This document shows positions 19,508 to 28,480 of a DNA stretch of 64,000 bases, one piece after another. How positions within the stretch are numbered: the stretch's first letter is position 1; each line of letters starts with the position of its first letter. This DNA is from Maritimibacter fusiformis. Lineage in GTDB: Bacteria; Pseudomonadota; Alphaproteobacteria; Rhodobacterales; Rhodobacteraceae. The notes below the pieces were generated by a model, which was not told the DNA's origin, searched no databases, and was given only the letters and a program-made list of their open reading frames with translations. The position numbers and the translations under genes are program-made. The stretch covers positions 124,001-188,000 of the forward strand of contig NZ_VSIY01000006.1 of assembly GCF_008086115.1 (NCBI RefSeq), given 5' to 3'.

Positions 19508-20617
19508 GTGTTTTATCGGGGCAGGGTGAGCTGGTTGAGTTTGGCCGGGGTCGTTGGCCTGGCCGTTCTCGGCGCCTGTTCTTCCAACGCGATCGAACAG
19601 TTGCCAGTGGTGGAGCCGGGCCGCACCGATGTGCTCGCCCCGTATGAAGAAGCCGACTGGCCGGCCTATCTCAAGCAACTTGGCCTGCCGCGGAGCCGCG
19701 ACTATGTCACCGTCGCGTTTCTGCCGACCAGGTATCCCTTCGACCTGCGCAATGCGCAGGTTGCGCGGGCCTCGCTGGTGCGCGGGTTGACCGACCCGAC
19801 CGCCGAGATCGAGGCCGACACCAAGATCGGTCACGCCATCGTCGGCTGGCAATGCGGCGCGCATCGGGGCATGGCTTCGATGACCGGCGCCGGGGACAAT
19901 GTCGGACAGACGATGATGGCGCAGGGCTGGGGGTTCGCGCCGTTCTTTTCGACCTTCACCGATGGGTCGCTCTATCCCGAGGGCGGGCATCGGCGCGATC
20001 ACATGGAACGCCTTGCGTCCGGCGGTGGCGTGGTGACCGCCATCGAGGTCGGTCGCGCCGAATGCGAGAACCTGCGCGCCGCCCTGACCCGGTTCCTGAC
20101 CCACCCGAACCAGCCGCAGACCCGCTACAGCATGCTGCTCGATCCGGGCCGGTTCGAGGGTGGCGGCTGCATTTCCTTCGCCGCCTACCTGCTGAACGCC
20201 GCCGGGGTGATGCGCGAGGTCACGCCGCATTTCCGGCGCGAGATCCCGATCCATGCCGGGATGATCGGCGTGCCTGCGGTTCGCCCGCCGGTGGCCGAGC
20301 CCTATGTGCCGCCCGATCCGTCCTGCTGTGCCGGGCCGCGCTCGGTCTTTTCGGCGATGTCGACCGACTGGGGCGAGACGCCGGTGGTGGACAGGGTTTC
20401 GTCGCTGGACAACGAGCTGATCTTCGCCGGGTTGGTCGAAATGCGGCGCGGCGTGGCGCCCGGTGACGACTGGCGTTTCGCCCGGGTGCTTGCGTCCGAT
20501 GGGGACGCGCCGCTGATCGCGGTCAAGGCGACATCGCTGCGGTTCGCACAGCAATATCCGGTGCGCCGGATCGCCGACCCCGGCGGCACCGCGGCGCTGG
20601 TGCTGGAGCGGCGCTAG
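19508..20617 (+). CDS. Predicted lipoprotein of unknown function
   Basis: A 369-aa protein with GTG start and a lipoprotein signal (hydrophobic segment, then lipobox LGAC at about residues 21-24). The mature part contains WQCGAHRGMASMTGAGDNVG, then FEGGGCISFAAYLLNAAGV, a Cys-Ile-Ser arrangement that could be a nucleophile in a papain-like fold, and a CC pair in DPSCCAGPRSVF. I do not recognise the family. A GGAAGGAAAAGGGA purine tract precedes the start. It stands between phhAB and tgt with its own promoter or read-through. Confidence 0.65.
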   Translation: MFYRGRVSWLSLAGVVGLAVLGACSSNAIEQLPVVEPGRTDVLAPYEEADWPAYLKQLGLPRSRDYVTVAFLPTRYPFDLRNAQVARASLVRGLTDPTAEIEADTKIGHAIVGWQCGAHRGMASMTGAGDNVGQTMMAQGWGFAPFFSTFTDGSLYPEGGHRRDHMERLASGGGVVTAIEVGRAECENLRAALTRFLTHPNQPQTRYSMLLDPGRFEGGGCISFAAYLLNAAGVMREVTPHFRREIPIHAGMIGVPAVRPPVAEPYVPPDPSCCAGPRSVFSAMSTDWGETPVVDRVSSLDNELIFAGLVEMRRGVAPGDDWRFARVLASDGDAPLIAVKATSLRFAQQYPVRRIADPGGTAALVLERR

Positions 20618-20698
20618 GCGGGCGCAAAGCCGTCGCCTTGCTTGTGTGGCGTGCGGATTCGCGCGACAAGCAGGAAAACCCAAGCCGAAAGACCCCAG

Positions 20699-21829
20699 AT
20701 GAGCGCGACATTCCGGTTCACCCTGAACGCCACCGATGGCCGCGCGCGGGCCGGGGTGATCTCGACCCCGCGCGGCGACATTCGCACCCCGGCTTTCATG
20801 CCGGTCGGCACCGCCGCCACGGTCAAGGCGATGCTGCCCGAGAGCGTGCGCGCGACCGGAGCCGACATCCTGCTGGGCAACACCTATCACCTGATGCTGC
20901 GCCCCGGGGCCGAGCGCATCGCACGTCTGGGCGGCCTGCACCGGTTCATGAACTGGGACCGGCCGATCCTGACCGATTCGGGCGGTTTCCAGGTGATGAG
21001 CCTCGCCGAATTGCGCAAGCTGACCGAGGAGGGCGTGTCGTTCCGCTCGCATATCGACGGCTCGCGCCACATGCTCAGCCCGGAAACCTCGATGGAGATC
21101 CAGCGGCTCCTGGGCTCCGACATCGTGATGTGTTTCGACGAATGCCCGGCGCTGCCGGCGGACGAAGCCCGGGTGGCGGAGTCGATGCGCCTGTCGATGC
21201 GGTGGGCCGCACGCTCGCGCGAGGCGTTCGGCGACCGGCCGGGCCATGCGCTGTTCGGCATCCAGCAGGGCGGCGTCACCGAGGAATTGCGCGGTGAAAG
21301 CGCCGAGGCGCTCAAGGCCATCGGCTTTGACGGCTATGCCATCGGCGGGCTGGCGGTGGGCGAGGGGCAGGAGGCGATGTTCGGCGTGCTCGACTATGCG
21401 CCTGACATGCTGCCCGAGGACAAGCCGCGTTACCTGATGGGCGTGGGCAAGCCCGACGACATCGTCGGCGCGGTGGGGCGCGGCGTCGACATGATGGATT
21501 GCGTGCTGCCGTCGCGTTCGGGCCGGACCGGGCAGGCGTTCACCCGCCGGGGCGTCGTCAATATCAAGAACGCGCGCCACGCCGACGACCCGCGCCCGCT
21601 GGACGAAGACTGCGCCTGCCCGGCCTGCCGGGGCTATTCGCGGGCCTATCTCCACCATGTGTTCCGGGCTGGCGAGATCATCTCGTCGATGCTGCTGACC
21701 TGGCACAACCTGCGCTATTATCAAGACCTGATGGACGGCATGCGCACCGCCATAGCGGCGGGGGATTTCGCCCGGTTCGAGGCGGATTTCCACGCCGGAC
21801 GCGCCGGCGGCGACATCGACCCGATCTGA
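20699..21829 (+). CDS. tgt: Queuine tRNA-ribosyltransferase
   Basis: Exchanges guanine-34 for the queuosine precursor preQ1 in tRNAs with GUN anticodons; tRNA-Asp(GTC) genes in this window are substrates. The 376-aa protein has the general-base Asp in [11 protein letters not shown] near residue 92, GIQQGGV, and the zinc site CACPAC...LHH near 305. The ATG at 20699 (MSATFRFTL) is the family start; a GTG-like start further up would give non-family sequence. No queA or queC gene is adjacent. Confidence 0.95.
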   Translation: MSATFRFTLNATDGRARAGVISTPRGDIRTPAFMPVGTAATVKAMLPESVRATGADILLGNTYHLMLRPGAERIARLGGLHRFMNWDRPILTDSGGFQVMSLAELRKLTEEGVSFRSHIDGSRHMLSPETSMEIQRLLGSDIVMCFDECPALPADEARVAESMRLSMRWAARSREAFGDRPGHALFGIQQGGVTEELRGESAEALKAIGFDGYAIGGLAVGEGQEAMFGVLDYAPDMLPEDKPRYLMGVGKPDDIVGAVGRGVDMMDCVLPSRSGRTGQAFTRRGVVNIKNARHADDPRPLDEDCACPACRGYSRAYLHHVFRAGEIISSMLLTWHNLRYYQDLMDGMRTAIAAGDFARFEADFHAGRAGGDIDPI

Positions 21830-22112
21830 GGAGCGACGCGGCATTCTGGCCGGGTCCGGGGCCCTTGCGAATTGGCCTGCCCGCCATATCCGGTGGCACC
21901 GGCCTGTGTTACCCACAGGATTTCGTAAAATCGTCCGAATTGAGGCGCCGCCGCCCTTGCCGCGCGGTATCCGCGCAGGCACAATGTCGTCACCGACACG
22001 GGCCGCGGTTGAATCCGGGGAAAGCGTCCCCAATTTATTAACGACCGCGAACAGGAGACGGGCAGAGCTGCCAAAGCCGGGGCCGGACCGTCTTGCCAGA
22101 CAAGGAAAAAAG

Positions 22113-24515
22113 ATGACCGAGCAAAAAACCCAAATCCACCCGGTGCTGCCGTTGCGCGACATCGTGGTGTTCCCGCACATGATCGTGCCGCTTTTCGTCG
22201 GGCGTGAAAAAAGCGTGCGCGCGCTCGAAGAGGTAATGGCGGATGACAAGCAGATCCTTCTGGCCAGCCAGATCGACCCGTCGGTGGACGATCCCGAGGC
22301 CGAGGGCATCTATCGTGTCGGCGTGCTGGCGAATGTGCTGCAACTGCTGAAACTGCCCGACGGCACCGTGAAGGTGCTGGTCGAAGGCCAGGCGCGGGTG
22401 AAGATCCACGCCTTCAACGAAAACGCCTCGTATTTCGAGGCCGAGGCCGAAGTGCTCGAGGAAACCCTGGGCGACGCCGACACCGTGGCGGCACTGACCC
22501 GGTCGGTGGACGAGGAGTTCGAGCGCTACGCCAAGATCAAGAAGAACATCCCTGAAGAGGCACTGGCCGCGGTATCCGCAACCGCCGAGCCGGCCAAGCT
22601 GGCCGACCTCGTGGCCGGGCATCTGGGCGTCGATGTGGCCGAAAAGCAGGAGTTGCTTGAAACCCTGTCGATCGCCGCGCGGCTTGAAAAGATCTATGGG
22701 CTGATGCAGGGCGAAATGTCCGTCCTGCAGGTCGAGAAGAAGATCAAGACCCGCGTCAAGTCGCAGATGGAGCGCACCCAGCGCGAATACTACCTCAACG
22801 AACAGATGAAGGCGATCCAGCGCGAGCTGGGCGACGATGGCGAAGGTCAGAACGAGGTCGCCGAACTGGAAAAGCGCATCGCCGAGACGCAGCTGTCGAA
22901 AGAGGCGCGTGAAAAGGCCGAGGCCGAGGTCAAGAAGCTCAAGAACATGAGCCCGATGTCGGCCGAGGCCACGGTTGTGCGCAACTACCTCGACTGGATG
23001 CTGTCGATCCCGTGGGGCAAGAAATCGCGGGTCAAGAAAGACCTGAACAACGCCCAGAAGGTGCTCGATGACGATCACTACGGGCTCGAAAAGGTCAAGG
23101 AACGCATCGTCGAATACCTCGCGGTGCAGCAACGCTCGAAAAAGCTGAAAGGCCCGATCCTGTGCCTCGTCGGCCCGCCGGGCGTGGGCAAGACCAGCCT
23201 TGGCAAATCGGTGGCCCGCGCCACCGGGCGCGAGTTCATCCGCATCAGCCTGGGCGGCGTGCGTGACGAGAGCGAGATCCGGGGCCACCGGCGCACCTAT
23301 ATCGGCTCGATGCCGGGCAAGATCATCCAGGCGCTGAAAAAGGCGAAAACCACCAACCCGCTGATCCTGCTCGATGAAATCGACAAGATGGGTCACGATT
23401 TCCGGGGCGACCCGGCGTCGGCCATGCTCGAGGTGCTGGACCCGGAACAGAACTCGACCTTCGTCGACCACTATCTCGAGGTGGAATACGACCTGTCGAA
23501 CGTGATGTTCCTGACCACGGCGAACAGCTACAACATGCCGTCGCCGCTTCTGGACCGGATGGAGATCATCCCGCTGGCCGGTTACACCGAGGACGAAAAG
23601 CGCGAGATCGCCCGCCAGCACCTGATCGACAAGCAGGTCAAGAACCACGGCCTGAAAAAGGGTGAATACGAGCTGACCGACGAGGCGCTGACCGACATCA
23701 TCCGCTACTACACCCGCGAGGCCGGGGTGCGGAACCTCGAGCGCGAGATCGCCAAGACCGCGCGCAAGGCGGTCACCAAGATCATCCGGGGCGACACCAA
23801 GGTGGTCAGCATTACCCCCGACGTGCTCGAGGATTACCTGGGCGTGCGCAAGTTCCGCTATGGCCTGGCCGAGAAGGAAGACCAGATCGGCGTCGTCACC
23901 GGGCTGGCCTGGACCAGCGTGGGCGGGGATCTGTTGTCGATCGAGGCGCTGCGCCTGCCCGGCAAGGGCCGGATGAAGACCACCGGCAAGCTGGGCGACG
24001 TGATGAAGGAATCGATCGACGCGGCTTCGAGCTTCGTGCGTTCGATCGCGCCCGACATCGGCGTCAAGCCGCCGCAGTTCGAGAAATGGGACATCCACGT
24101 CCACGTGCCCGAAGGCGCCACGCCCAAGGACGGGCCGTCGGCGGGGGTGGGGATGGTGACCTCCATCGTCTCGGTCCTGACCCAGATCCCGGTGCGCAAG
24201 GACATCGCCATGACCGGCGAGGTCACGCTGCGCGGCAATGTGCTGGCGATCGGGGGCCTGAAGGAAAAGCTGCTGGCCGCGCTCAGGGGTGGGATCAAGA
24301 CGGTTCTGATCCCCGAGGAGAACGTGAAGGACCTGGCCGAGATCCCCGACAACGTGAAAGAGGGGCTGACGCTGATCCCGGTCACCAACGTGCGCGACGT
24401 GCTCGAGCACGCGCTGGTGCGCAAGCCCGAGCCGGTGGAATGGGACGAGGCCGCCGAAGAGGCCGCCGCGGCGCTGAAGTCGAAGGACGAATCCGCGGGG
24501 CAGGTGGCGCACTGA
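22113..24515 (+). CDS. lon: Endopeptidase La (Lon protease)
   Basis: An ATP-dependent cytoplasmic protease for misfolded and regulatory proteins. The 800-aa protein has the LON substrate domain ([18 protein letters not shown]), an AAA+ domain with Walker [10 protein letters not shown] near residue 353 and Walker [12 protein letters not shown], and the protease domain. The catalytic Ser is in [11 protein letters not shown] (about 677) and the Lys in [10 protein letters not shown] (about 720). The ATG has an AAGGAAAAAAG site. The 283 bases before it, after tgt, hold no gene and no convincing heat-shock promoter. A strong terminator follows. Confidence 0.97.
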   Translation: MTEQKTQIHPVLPLRDIVVFPHMIVPLFVGREKSVRALEEVMADDKQILLASQIDPSVDDPEAEGIYRVGVLANVLQLLKLPDGTVKVLVEGQARVKIHAFNENASYFEAEAEVLEETLGDADTVAALTRSVDEEFERYAKIKKNIPEEALAAVSATAEPAKLADLVAGHLGVDVAEKQELLETLSIAARLEKIYGLMQGEMSVLQVEKKIKTRVKSQMERTQREYYLNEQMKAIQRELGDDGEGQNEVAELEKRIAETQLSKEAREKAEAEVKKLKNMSPMSAEATVVRNYLDWMLSIPWGKKSRVKKDLNNAQKVLDDDHYGLEKVKERIVEYLAVQQRSKKLKGPILCLVGPPGVGKTSLGKSVARATGREFIRISLGGVRDESEIRGHRRTYIGSMPGKIIQALKKAKTTNPLILLDEIDKMGHDFRGDPASAMLEVLDPEQNSTFVDHYLEVEYDLSNVMFLTTANSYNMPSPLLDRMEIIPLAGYTEDEKREIARQHLIDKQVKNHGLKKGEYELTDEALTDIIRYYTREAGVRNLEREIAKTARKAVTKIIRGDTKVVSITPDVLEDYLGVRKFRYGLAEKEDQIGVVTGLAWTSVGGDLLSIEALRLPGKGRMKTTGKLGDVMKESIDAASSFVRSIAPDIGVKPPQFEKWDIHVHVPEGATPKDGPSAGVGMVTSIVSVLTQIPVRKDIAMTGEVTLRGNVLAIGGLKEKLLAALRGGIKTVLIPEENVKDLAEIPDNVKEGLTLIPVTNVRDVLEHALVRKPEPVEWDEAAEEAAAALKSKDESAGQVAH

Positions 24516-24533
24516 GCCACCGCCAGCTTGAAA

Positions 24534-24567
24534 CGAAAAAAGGCGCGCCCTCGTGGCGCGCCTTTCC
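24534..24567. terminator. Strong, probably bidirectional terminator after lon
   Basis: Perfect 8-bp stem GGCGCGCC/GGCGCGCC around CTCGT (24542-24562), flanked by six A residues on the left and TTTCCTT on the right. It can stop lon transcription and also transcripts of the convergent minus-strand small membrane protein. Confidence 0.8.
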
Positions 24568-24619
24568 TTGTCGGTGGTCTGCAGTCAGCCGCGGCGTGAT
24601 GCAGCCAGGATGCCCGGGA

Positions 24620-24841
24620 TCAAACCGGCAGAAGCACCGGCGTCGCGGTGAGCGCGAAGATGACGAACAGCCCGAACAGGATCGGCGCCAGTGCCTGGTC
24701 CGTCAGGCTGGTGGCGGCGTCCTGCATGATGAACACCTCGTCCATCACCGGTGCCGCGGCGGTATCCGCGAAGCCCGGTGCGGCCATCGTGCCGACCATG
24801 AGCGCGGCGCCCAGCGCGGCGGTCTTGAGTATGCGTTTCAT
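24620..24841 (-). CDS. Small exported membrane protein, paralogue of the next gene
   Basis: A 73-aa protein with a signal peptide (MKRILKTAALGAALM...APGFADTA), a short linker containing PVMDEVFIMQDAATS, and a C-terminal hydrophobic segment (APILFGLFVIFALTATPVLLPV). The ATG at 24841 has GGAGGGG 3-4 bases before it; longer upstream frames are not credible. The linker and TM resemble residues 26-66 of the neighbour at 24885, so it looks like a shortened paralogue without the C-terminal domain. Function unknown. Confidence 0.6.
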   Translation of the reverse strand: MKRILKTAALGAALMVGTMAAPGFADTAAAPVMDEVFIMQDAATSLTDQALAPILFGLFVIFALTATPVLLPV

Positions 24842-24884
24842 GTTCCCCTCCAGAGTCTTGAACGTATTCACAACGCTACAGCTA

Positions 24885-25316
24885 TCAGTCGACCGCACGC
24901 ATCTCCAGCCCCAGTTTGCCGTAATCGACCATGTAATAGCCACCCAGTTCGGAAACCGCCTGCGGCGTGTGGGCCAGCACATCCTGCGCCATCACGCCTT
25001 CCCAGACCTGCGATTGGCCGAGATAGCGGAAATGATAGAGCGGCAGCCCGTTGTCCGCCGTGCCGACCCGGGTGACATCGGTCTTGAGACGCGCGTCCGA
25101 CGCATTCCCGACAACCGCGATAGGCCCGCCCGCGACAGCGGCCATTGCGGCCAGCACGAAGGCGACGAACAGCAGCGGCGCCAGCAGGTCGTCATCGGAT
25201 GATGTCGCGTTCTGGGTGATGAAGACCGGGTCCATCACCGGCTGGGCGCTGGTCTCGGCGAGCGCGGCGGTCGGGACCGCTGTGGCGAGCGCCGCGGTCA
25301 ATGCGAAGTGTTTCAT
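24885..25316 (-). CDS. Exported membrane protein with S74/intramolecular-chaperone-like C-terminus
   Basis: A 143-aa protein: signal peptide 1-20, linker with PVMDPVFITQNATSS, TM helix about 44-66, then about 70 residues starting SDARLKTDVTRVG and continuing VWEGVMAQDVLAHTPQAV...YYMVDYGKLGLEM. That tail matches the tail-spike/endosialidase chaperone (peptidase S74) pattern, in which the Ser of SD..LK is the self-cleavage site. In phages it folds fibre trimers; here it is attached to a membrane anchor. A 9-bp hairpin encloses its ribosome-binding site. Function unknown. Confidence 0.7.
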   Translation of the reverse strand: MKHFALTAALATAVPTAALAETSAQPVMDPVFITQNATSSDDDLLAPLLFVAFVLAAMAAVAGGPIAVVGNASDARLKTDVTRVGTADNGLPLYHFRYLGQSQVWEGVMAQDVLAHTPQAVSELGGYYMVDYGKLGLEMRAVD

Positions 25317-25343
25317 CGGATAAATCCCCCCTGATTATCCGAT
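25315..25343 (-). promoter_or_regulatory. Start-site hairpin of the S74-like gene
   Basis: Perfect inverted repeat with arm ATCGGATAA (25343-25335) and its complement (25323-25315), 11-base loop. In the mRNA the loop holds the GGGGGG Shine-Dalgarno and the 3' arm ends with the A and U of the AUG. It could be a translational control hairpin or a DNA operator. Confidence 0.5.
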
Positions 25344-25497
25344 CCACCTCACCTCAGTCGGTGCTGTTCTGTCAAGCGTGACCATCCGGTGACGAATTGT
25401 CACCAAACCATCGCGGAGGCCCTGATTCACTGGATTTCAATACCTTGCTGGCGTATTGTTTCGAGGAACGGGACAATAAACGAAGGGCAGTCAAAAC

Positions 25498-25947
25498 ATG
25501 GCTACGACAAAGGCAGCCAGCACTCCGCGCAAGCGCGCCACCACGCGGGCATCGGCAACCGCCAAACCAAAGGCGACCAAGGCCAAGGTGGTCAAGTCCA
25601 CGACCGCGAAAACCACCCCGCAGACCACGACCAAGGCGCCGGTCCAGGGCGTGACGGCGGCCGAGGCGGCGCCGGGGCAGGTGTTGAGCAAAAAGGAACT
25701 GTTCGCCCGCCTCAAGGCCCGCACCCCGGGCGTGAAGGGAAGCGACACCCGTCAGGTGATGGAAGCCATGCTGGACGAGTTGGGGGAGGCGCTGACCGCG
25801 GGCCAGAACCTCAAGCTGCAACCGCTCGGCACGGTCAAGGTGCAGCGCCAGAAGGCTGTTGGCGGCGCGGACATGGTGGTGCTGAAACTGCGCCGGAAAA
25901 AGCGCAATCCCGAGGGGAAAGACCCTCTTGCAGAGGCCGCGGAGTAG
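25498..25947 (+). CDS. HU/IHF-family protein with Lys/Ala/Thr-rich N-terminal arm
   Basis: A 149-aa protein. Residues 1-55 are low complexity and strongly basic (MATTKAASTPRKRATTRASA..., repeated KAT/TAK), like bacterial histone H1-type tails. Residues 60-140 are HU-like: LSKKELFARLKARTPGVKGSDTRQVMEAMLDELGEAL, then LQPLGTVKVQRQKAVGGADMVVLKLRRK in place of the usual LxxFGxFxVxxR strand and DNA arm. The arm region is shorter than in IhfA at 5219. A purine-rich site lies before the ATG. Probably a nucleoid or stationary-phase DNA-compacting protein, inferred from composition. Confidence 0.78.
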   Translation: MATTKAASTPRKRATTRASATAKPKATKAKVVKSTTAKTTPQTTTKAPVQGVTAAEAAPGQVLSKKELFARLKARTPGVKGSDTRQVMEAMLDELGEALTAGQNLKLQPLGTVKVQRQKAVGGADMVVLKLRRKKRNPEGKDPLAEAAE

Positions 25948-25965
25948 GGCTAAACACCCCGGGCC

Positions 25966-26040
25966 GGGTGATTAGCTCAGTGGTAGAGCGCTTCGTTCAC
26001 ATCGAAGATGTCGGGGGTTCAAATCCCTCATCACCCACCA
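25966..26040 (+). tRNA. tRNA-Val (CAC)
   Basis: Acceptor arms GGGTGAT/ATCACCC, anticodon stem CTTCG/CGAAG with loop TTCACAT (anticodon CAC), T-loop GTTCAAATC, encoded CCA. It starts 18 bases after the HU-like gene and has no clear promoter of its own, so it may be co-transcribed. Confidence 0.95.
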
Positions 26041-26287
26041 CGCCCCGCATGGCCAGACTGTTTTCCGTGTAACCCGCTATCGCAAGTGTGGGCTGCCGCG
26101 TCGTCTGGCGCAGGGCTGCACGCTGCACGACCGTCGAGGGCCCGACATGCGGCGGGATCGCGGATTGCTCGGTGTATCGGGACCAAAGGCAGATCGCCCC
26201 CACGATCGCCAGCGCCCATATGATGAGCACGAATATGCCGCCCCCGATCCAGATAAACGCGTTCAGAACGCGAATGCGTTTTGCCAT
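25997..26287 (-). CDS. Possible small membrane protein whose 3' end is antisense to tRNA-Val
   Basis: A 96-aa frame with start MAKRIRVLNAFIWIGGG, one strong TM helix (about residues 9-32), Cys at the helix end and a soluble tail. GGGAGGGG stands 4 bases before the ATG, a strong ribosome-binding site. The last 14 residues, GDEGFEPPTSSM, are the well-known peptide produced by reading antisense through tRNA-Val, so the real C-terminus is doubtful. The N-terminal two-thirds looks like a genuine small membrane protein. Function unknown. Confidence 0.45.
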   Translation of the reverse strand: MAKRIRVLNAFIWIGGGIFVLIIWALAIVGAICLWSRYTEQSAIPPHVGPSTVVQRAALRQTTRQPTLAIAGYTENSLAMRGVVGDEGFEPPTSSM

Positions 26288-26719
26288 GCGCCCCTCCCTA
26301 GGTTCCAACGCAATTCGTGGCACGGACGCCGCCTTGGCTGCGCCTGTCGCCTGATCGGAGTGGGTTTTCCCTCGCCCCCTCGTTGTGCCACCACCGGGAC
26401 TGTCCTGTCCGGCGTGGCATCTGAAGGCCAGTCAACATTGTTATTCGCGGGTAATCAAATGTTAATTAATCTTCGCTGCACGTCGGAAGCAATGGATTTT
26501 TCTTAGAATTTTACTGGAAGTAACAGGCCGTGGTCCGCGAATCCCCGATCTGCCGCATCGGGCAGCCGCCGGTGTTTGGCGCGGGTCGTCGGCGCAAGAC
26601 GGGTTTGGAGCGGGCTGGATGGATGCGGGCGCGAGACCCGGCCGCAAACAGGCCGCCCCGGTGAGGGGGCCGCACCGGGACTTGCGCCAAGACCGCGGCC
26701 CCGCTATCAGCGCCACGTC
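26288..26719. other. Intergenic region before tRNA-Val(TAC)
   Basis: About 430 bases with no convincing gene. An AT-rich patch lies at 26434-26515 (ATTGTTATTCG, ATGTTAATTAATC, TTTTTCTTAGAATTTTAC), which contrasts with the GC-rich surroundings and may hold a promoter. The tRNA promoter lies at its right end. Confidence 0.5.
26682..26710 (+). promoter_or_regulatory. Probable promoter of tRNA-Val(TAC)
   Basis: TTGCGC (26682-26687), 17-base spacer, TATCAG (26705-26710), ending 9 bases before the tRNA. A reasonable sigma-70 match for an alphaproteobacterium. Confidence 0.45.
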
Positions 26720-26795
<76 letters not shown>

Positions 26796-26807
26796 GACCG
26801 ACGCCAC

Positions 26808-27587
26808 TCAGTTCTTCGCCACCACCGTCTGCGGCAGGCGCCAGCGCAGCTTGGTCCAGTCGCGCCGGCCCAGGATCATCGACACGGTGGCGAACTTGTA
26901 GCCGCCCTCGATCAACCGGTCGAGCGCCGAGGGCATCGCGGCGATGGTCGGGGAATGGATGTCGTGGGTCAGCACGATGGCGCCGGGGCGGCTGTGGGCG
27001 ACGATCCGGTCGGCCACGACGCTCGATCCCGGTCGCCGCCAGTCCTCGGTATCGACCGACCACAGGATCGTCGGCATCTCGCGTTCGTCATGCACCATCC
27101 GGCGCTGGCTGGCGGTCAGCGCGCCATAGGGCGGGCGCATCGTCACCGGCATGCGCTGCACGGCGCGAAACACCGCCTCGGCGGTGCGGTCGAGCTCGCG
27201 CAGGACCGAGGCGGTGCCGAGCTGCGACAGCACCGGGTGGCGCCAGGTGTGATTGCCGATCTCGTGGCCCTCGTCGACCATGCGCTTGACGATGTCCGGA
27301 TAGCGGCTGACGTTGCGCCCGATCACGTAGAAGGTGGCGCGGATGCCGCGGGCCTTGAGGATATCCAGAAGCTGGGGGGTCAATGTCGGGTGCGGCCCGT
27401 CGTCGAACGTCATCGCGACGTATTTCTCATGTGTCGGCGATGCGGTGACGGTGATCAGGTCACCGGCCTCGATATCGGTGGGCAGCGCAATGCGGGACGA
27501 GGCGGCAAACGCCGCCCCCGGTTTCAGCAAAGTCCCACCCGCAATCGCGGCGCCCGATCCGAGGATCAGGTCTCTTCGGTTAAGCAC
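26808..27587 (-). CDS. Exported polysaccharide deacetylase (NodB/CE4 family)
   Basis: A 259-aa protein with a Tat-like signal: MLNRRDLILGSG...GAAFAAS, with twin arginine at residues 4-5. The NodB domain follows: AMTFDDGPHPTLTPQLLDIL holds the catalytic and metal Asp pair, HEIGNHTWRHP is the metal-binding His-x3-4-His motif, and MRPPYGALT is motif 3. It would remove N- or O-acetyl groups from a cell-wall or extracellular polysaccharide in the periplasm. It ends 12 bases before tRNA-Val(TAC), convergent with it. Confidence 0.88.
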   Translation of the reverse strand: MLNRRDLILGSGAAIAGGTLLKPGAAFAASSRIALPTDIEAGDLITVTASPTHEKYVAMTFDDGPHPTLTPQLLDILKARGIRATFYVIGRNVSRYPDIVKRMVDEGHEIGNHTWRHPVLSQLGTASVLRELDRTAEAVFRAVQRMPVTMRPPYGALTASQRRMVHDEREMPTILWSVDTEDWRRPGSSVVADRIVAHSRPGAIVLTHDIHSPTIAAMPSALDRLIEGGYKFATVSMILGRRDWTKLRWRLPQTVVAKN

Positions 27588-27771
27588 CTATGCCCCCCCA
27601 GGCAAAAGTCCTACAAGGTCTTGCCGACCAGTAGTTGCCGCGCGCGGCCCCTCTGCAACATGTCGTTGGGGCCGGGGCGCGGGTGGGCGCGCGACTGTTG
27701 CGGATTTGCATGGGCGGCAGTCGGAAAAGTGAAATCGGGTTCTACTATCCCAACAGAACAAGGGGTTAGCC

Positions 27772-28386
27772 GTGGGGCTGCTCGTGCCGGAACTCTACCT
27801 GATGCGCCACGGCCAATCCGAATGGAATCGCCTCGGCCGCCACCAGGGACGGCTGGAAAGCCCGCTAAGCGACATGGGCCGAACCCAGGCGGCGGCGATG
27901 GGGCAGGTGCTGGCCGCCGATCTGGCGGGGCGCGGCGGCGCGTTTGCCGCGCTGACCTCGCCGCAGATCCGCGCCGCAGAAACCGCGCGCCTCGCGCTGG
28001 CGCCGGTCGGCGTGACCGCGCGGCCCGACCCGCGCCTGGTCGAGGTGGGCATGGGGGCGTGGCAAGGCTTGACCGACGCCGAAATCTTCGCACGCTGGCC
28101 CGATAGCCAGGCACGGCGCGGGGCCGATCCGTTCGGCTGGCATTTCACCGCTCCGGGCGGGGAGAGCTTTGACGGGATTTGCGCGCGGATCGAGGGAGTG
28201 CTGGCCGATCTGGCTGGCCCCACGATCATCGTCGGCCACGGGATCGCGCTTCTGGTGCTGCGCGGGCTTGTGCTGGGGCTTGATCGTGCGGCGATGGCCG
28301 AATTGCCGCGTGGCCAGGGCGTGGTCTGGCATATCGAGGGCGGGGTGCACCGGACCCTGTCGACGGCGCGGCATGGATCGGCGTAA
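27772..28386 (+). CDS. Histidine phosphatase family protein (phosphoglycerate mutase-like)
   Basis: A 204-aa protein with GTG start and the RHG signature YLMRHGQSEWN near residue 10, where His is the phospho-acceptor. The second catalytic His is in IIVGHGIALLVLRG, and SPQIRAAETARLAL is the conserved Arg-Glu region. These enzymes dephosphorylate small metabolites or cofactors such as alpha-ribazole phosphate or sugar phosphates. The substrate cannot be assigned; cobalamin genes 700 bases downstream would be compatible with a CobC role but do not prove it. Confidence 0.85.
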   Translation: MGLLVPELYLMRHGQSEWNRLGRHQGRLESPLSDMGRTQAAAMGQVLAADLAGRGGAFAALTSPQIRAAETARLALAPVGVTARPDPRLVEVGMGAWQGLTDAEIFARWPDSQARRGADPFGWHFTAPGGESFDGICARIEGVLADLAGPTIIVGHGIALLVLRGLVLGLDRAAMAELPRGQGVVWHIEGGVHRTLSTARHGSA

Positions 28387-28414
28387 ATAAATGTGCGCCC
28401 GGACGCGGAAGCGC

Positions 28415-28443
28415 TTGACGCCCCGGCGCGGCGCTTCTAGAAC
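28415..28443 (+). promoter_or_regulatory. Promoter of the tRNA-Asp pair
   Basis: TTGACG (28415-28420), 17-base spacer, TAGAAC (28438-28443), about 37 bases before the first tRNA-Asp. A good sigma-70 match in the right place. Confidence 0.6.
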
Positions 28444-28480
28444 CCGGCGGCACGGCGCCCTATATGGTGCCCAGCAGCGG

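Noticed and set aside
21830-22112. Heat-shock (RpoH) promoter before lon
   Set aside because: CTTGCC occurs near 21956 but no properly spaced -10 element with a convincing match follows; I left it out.
19460-22309. A 949-codon minus-strand frame opposite the lipoprotein and tgt
   Set aside because: Same compositional shadow; it crosses two recognisable plus-strand genes and has no motif.
22038-24512. An 824-codon minus-strand frame opposite lon
   Set aside because: The plus strand is a full-length Lon protease. The minus frame is a His/Leu/Asp-rich shadow.
24885-25316. Sign of a prophage, suggested by the S74-like domain
   Set aside because: No capsid, portal, terminase, tail or integrase gene is near; flanks are housekeeping genes. 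It is a single captured domain at most.
27772-28386. Assigning the histidine phosphatase as CobC because cbiD and cobK are near
   Set aside because: tRNA genes and a small membrane gene lie between, and the sequence has no feature that separates CobC from other family members.
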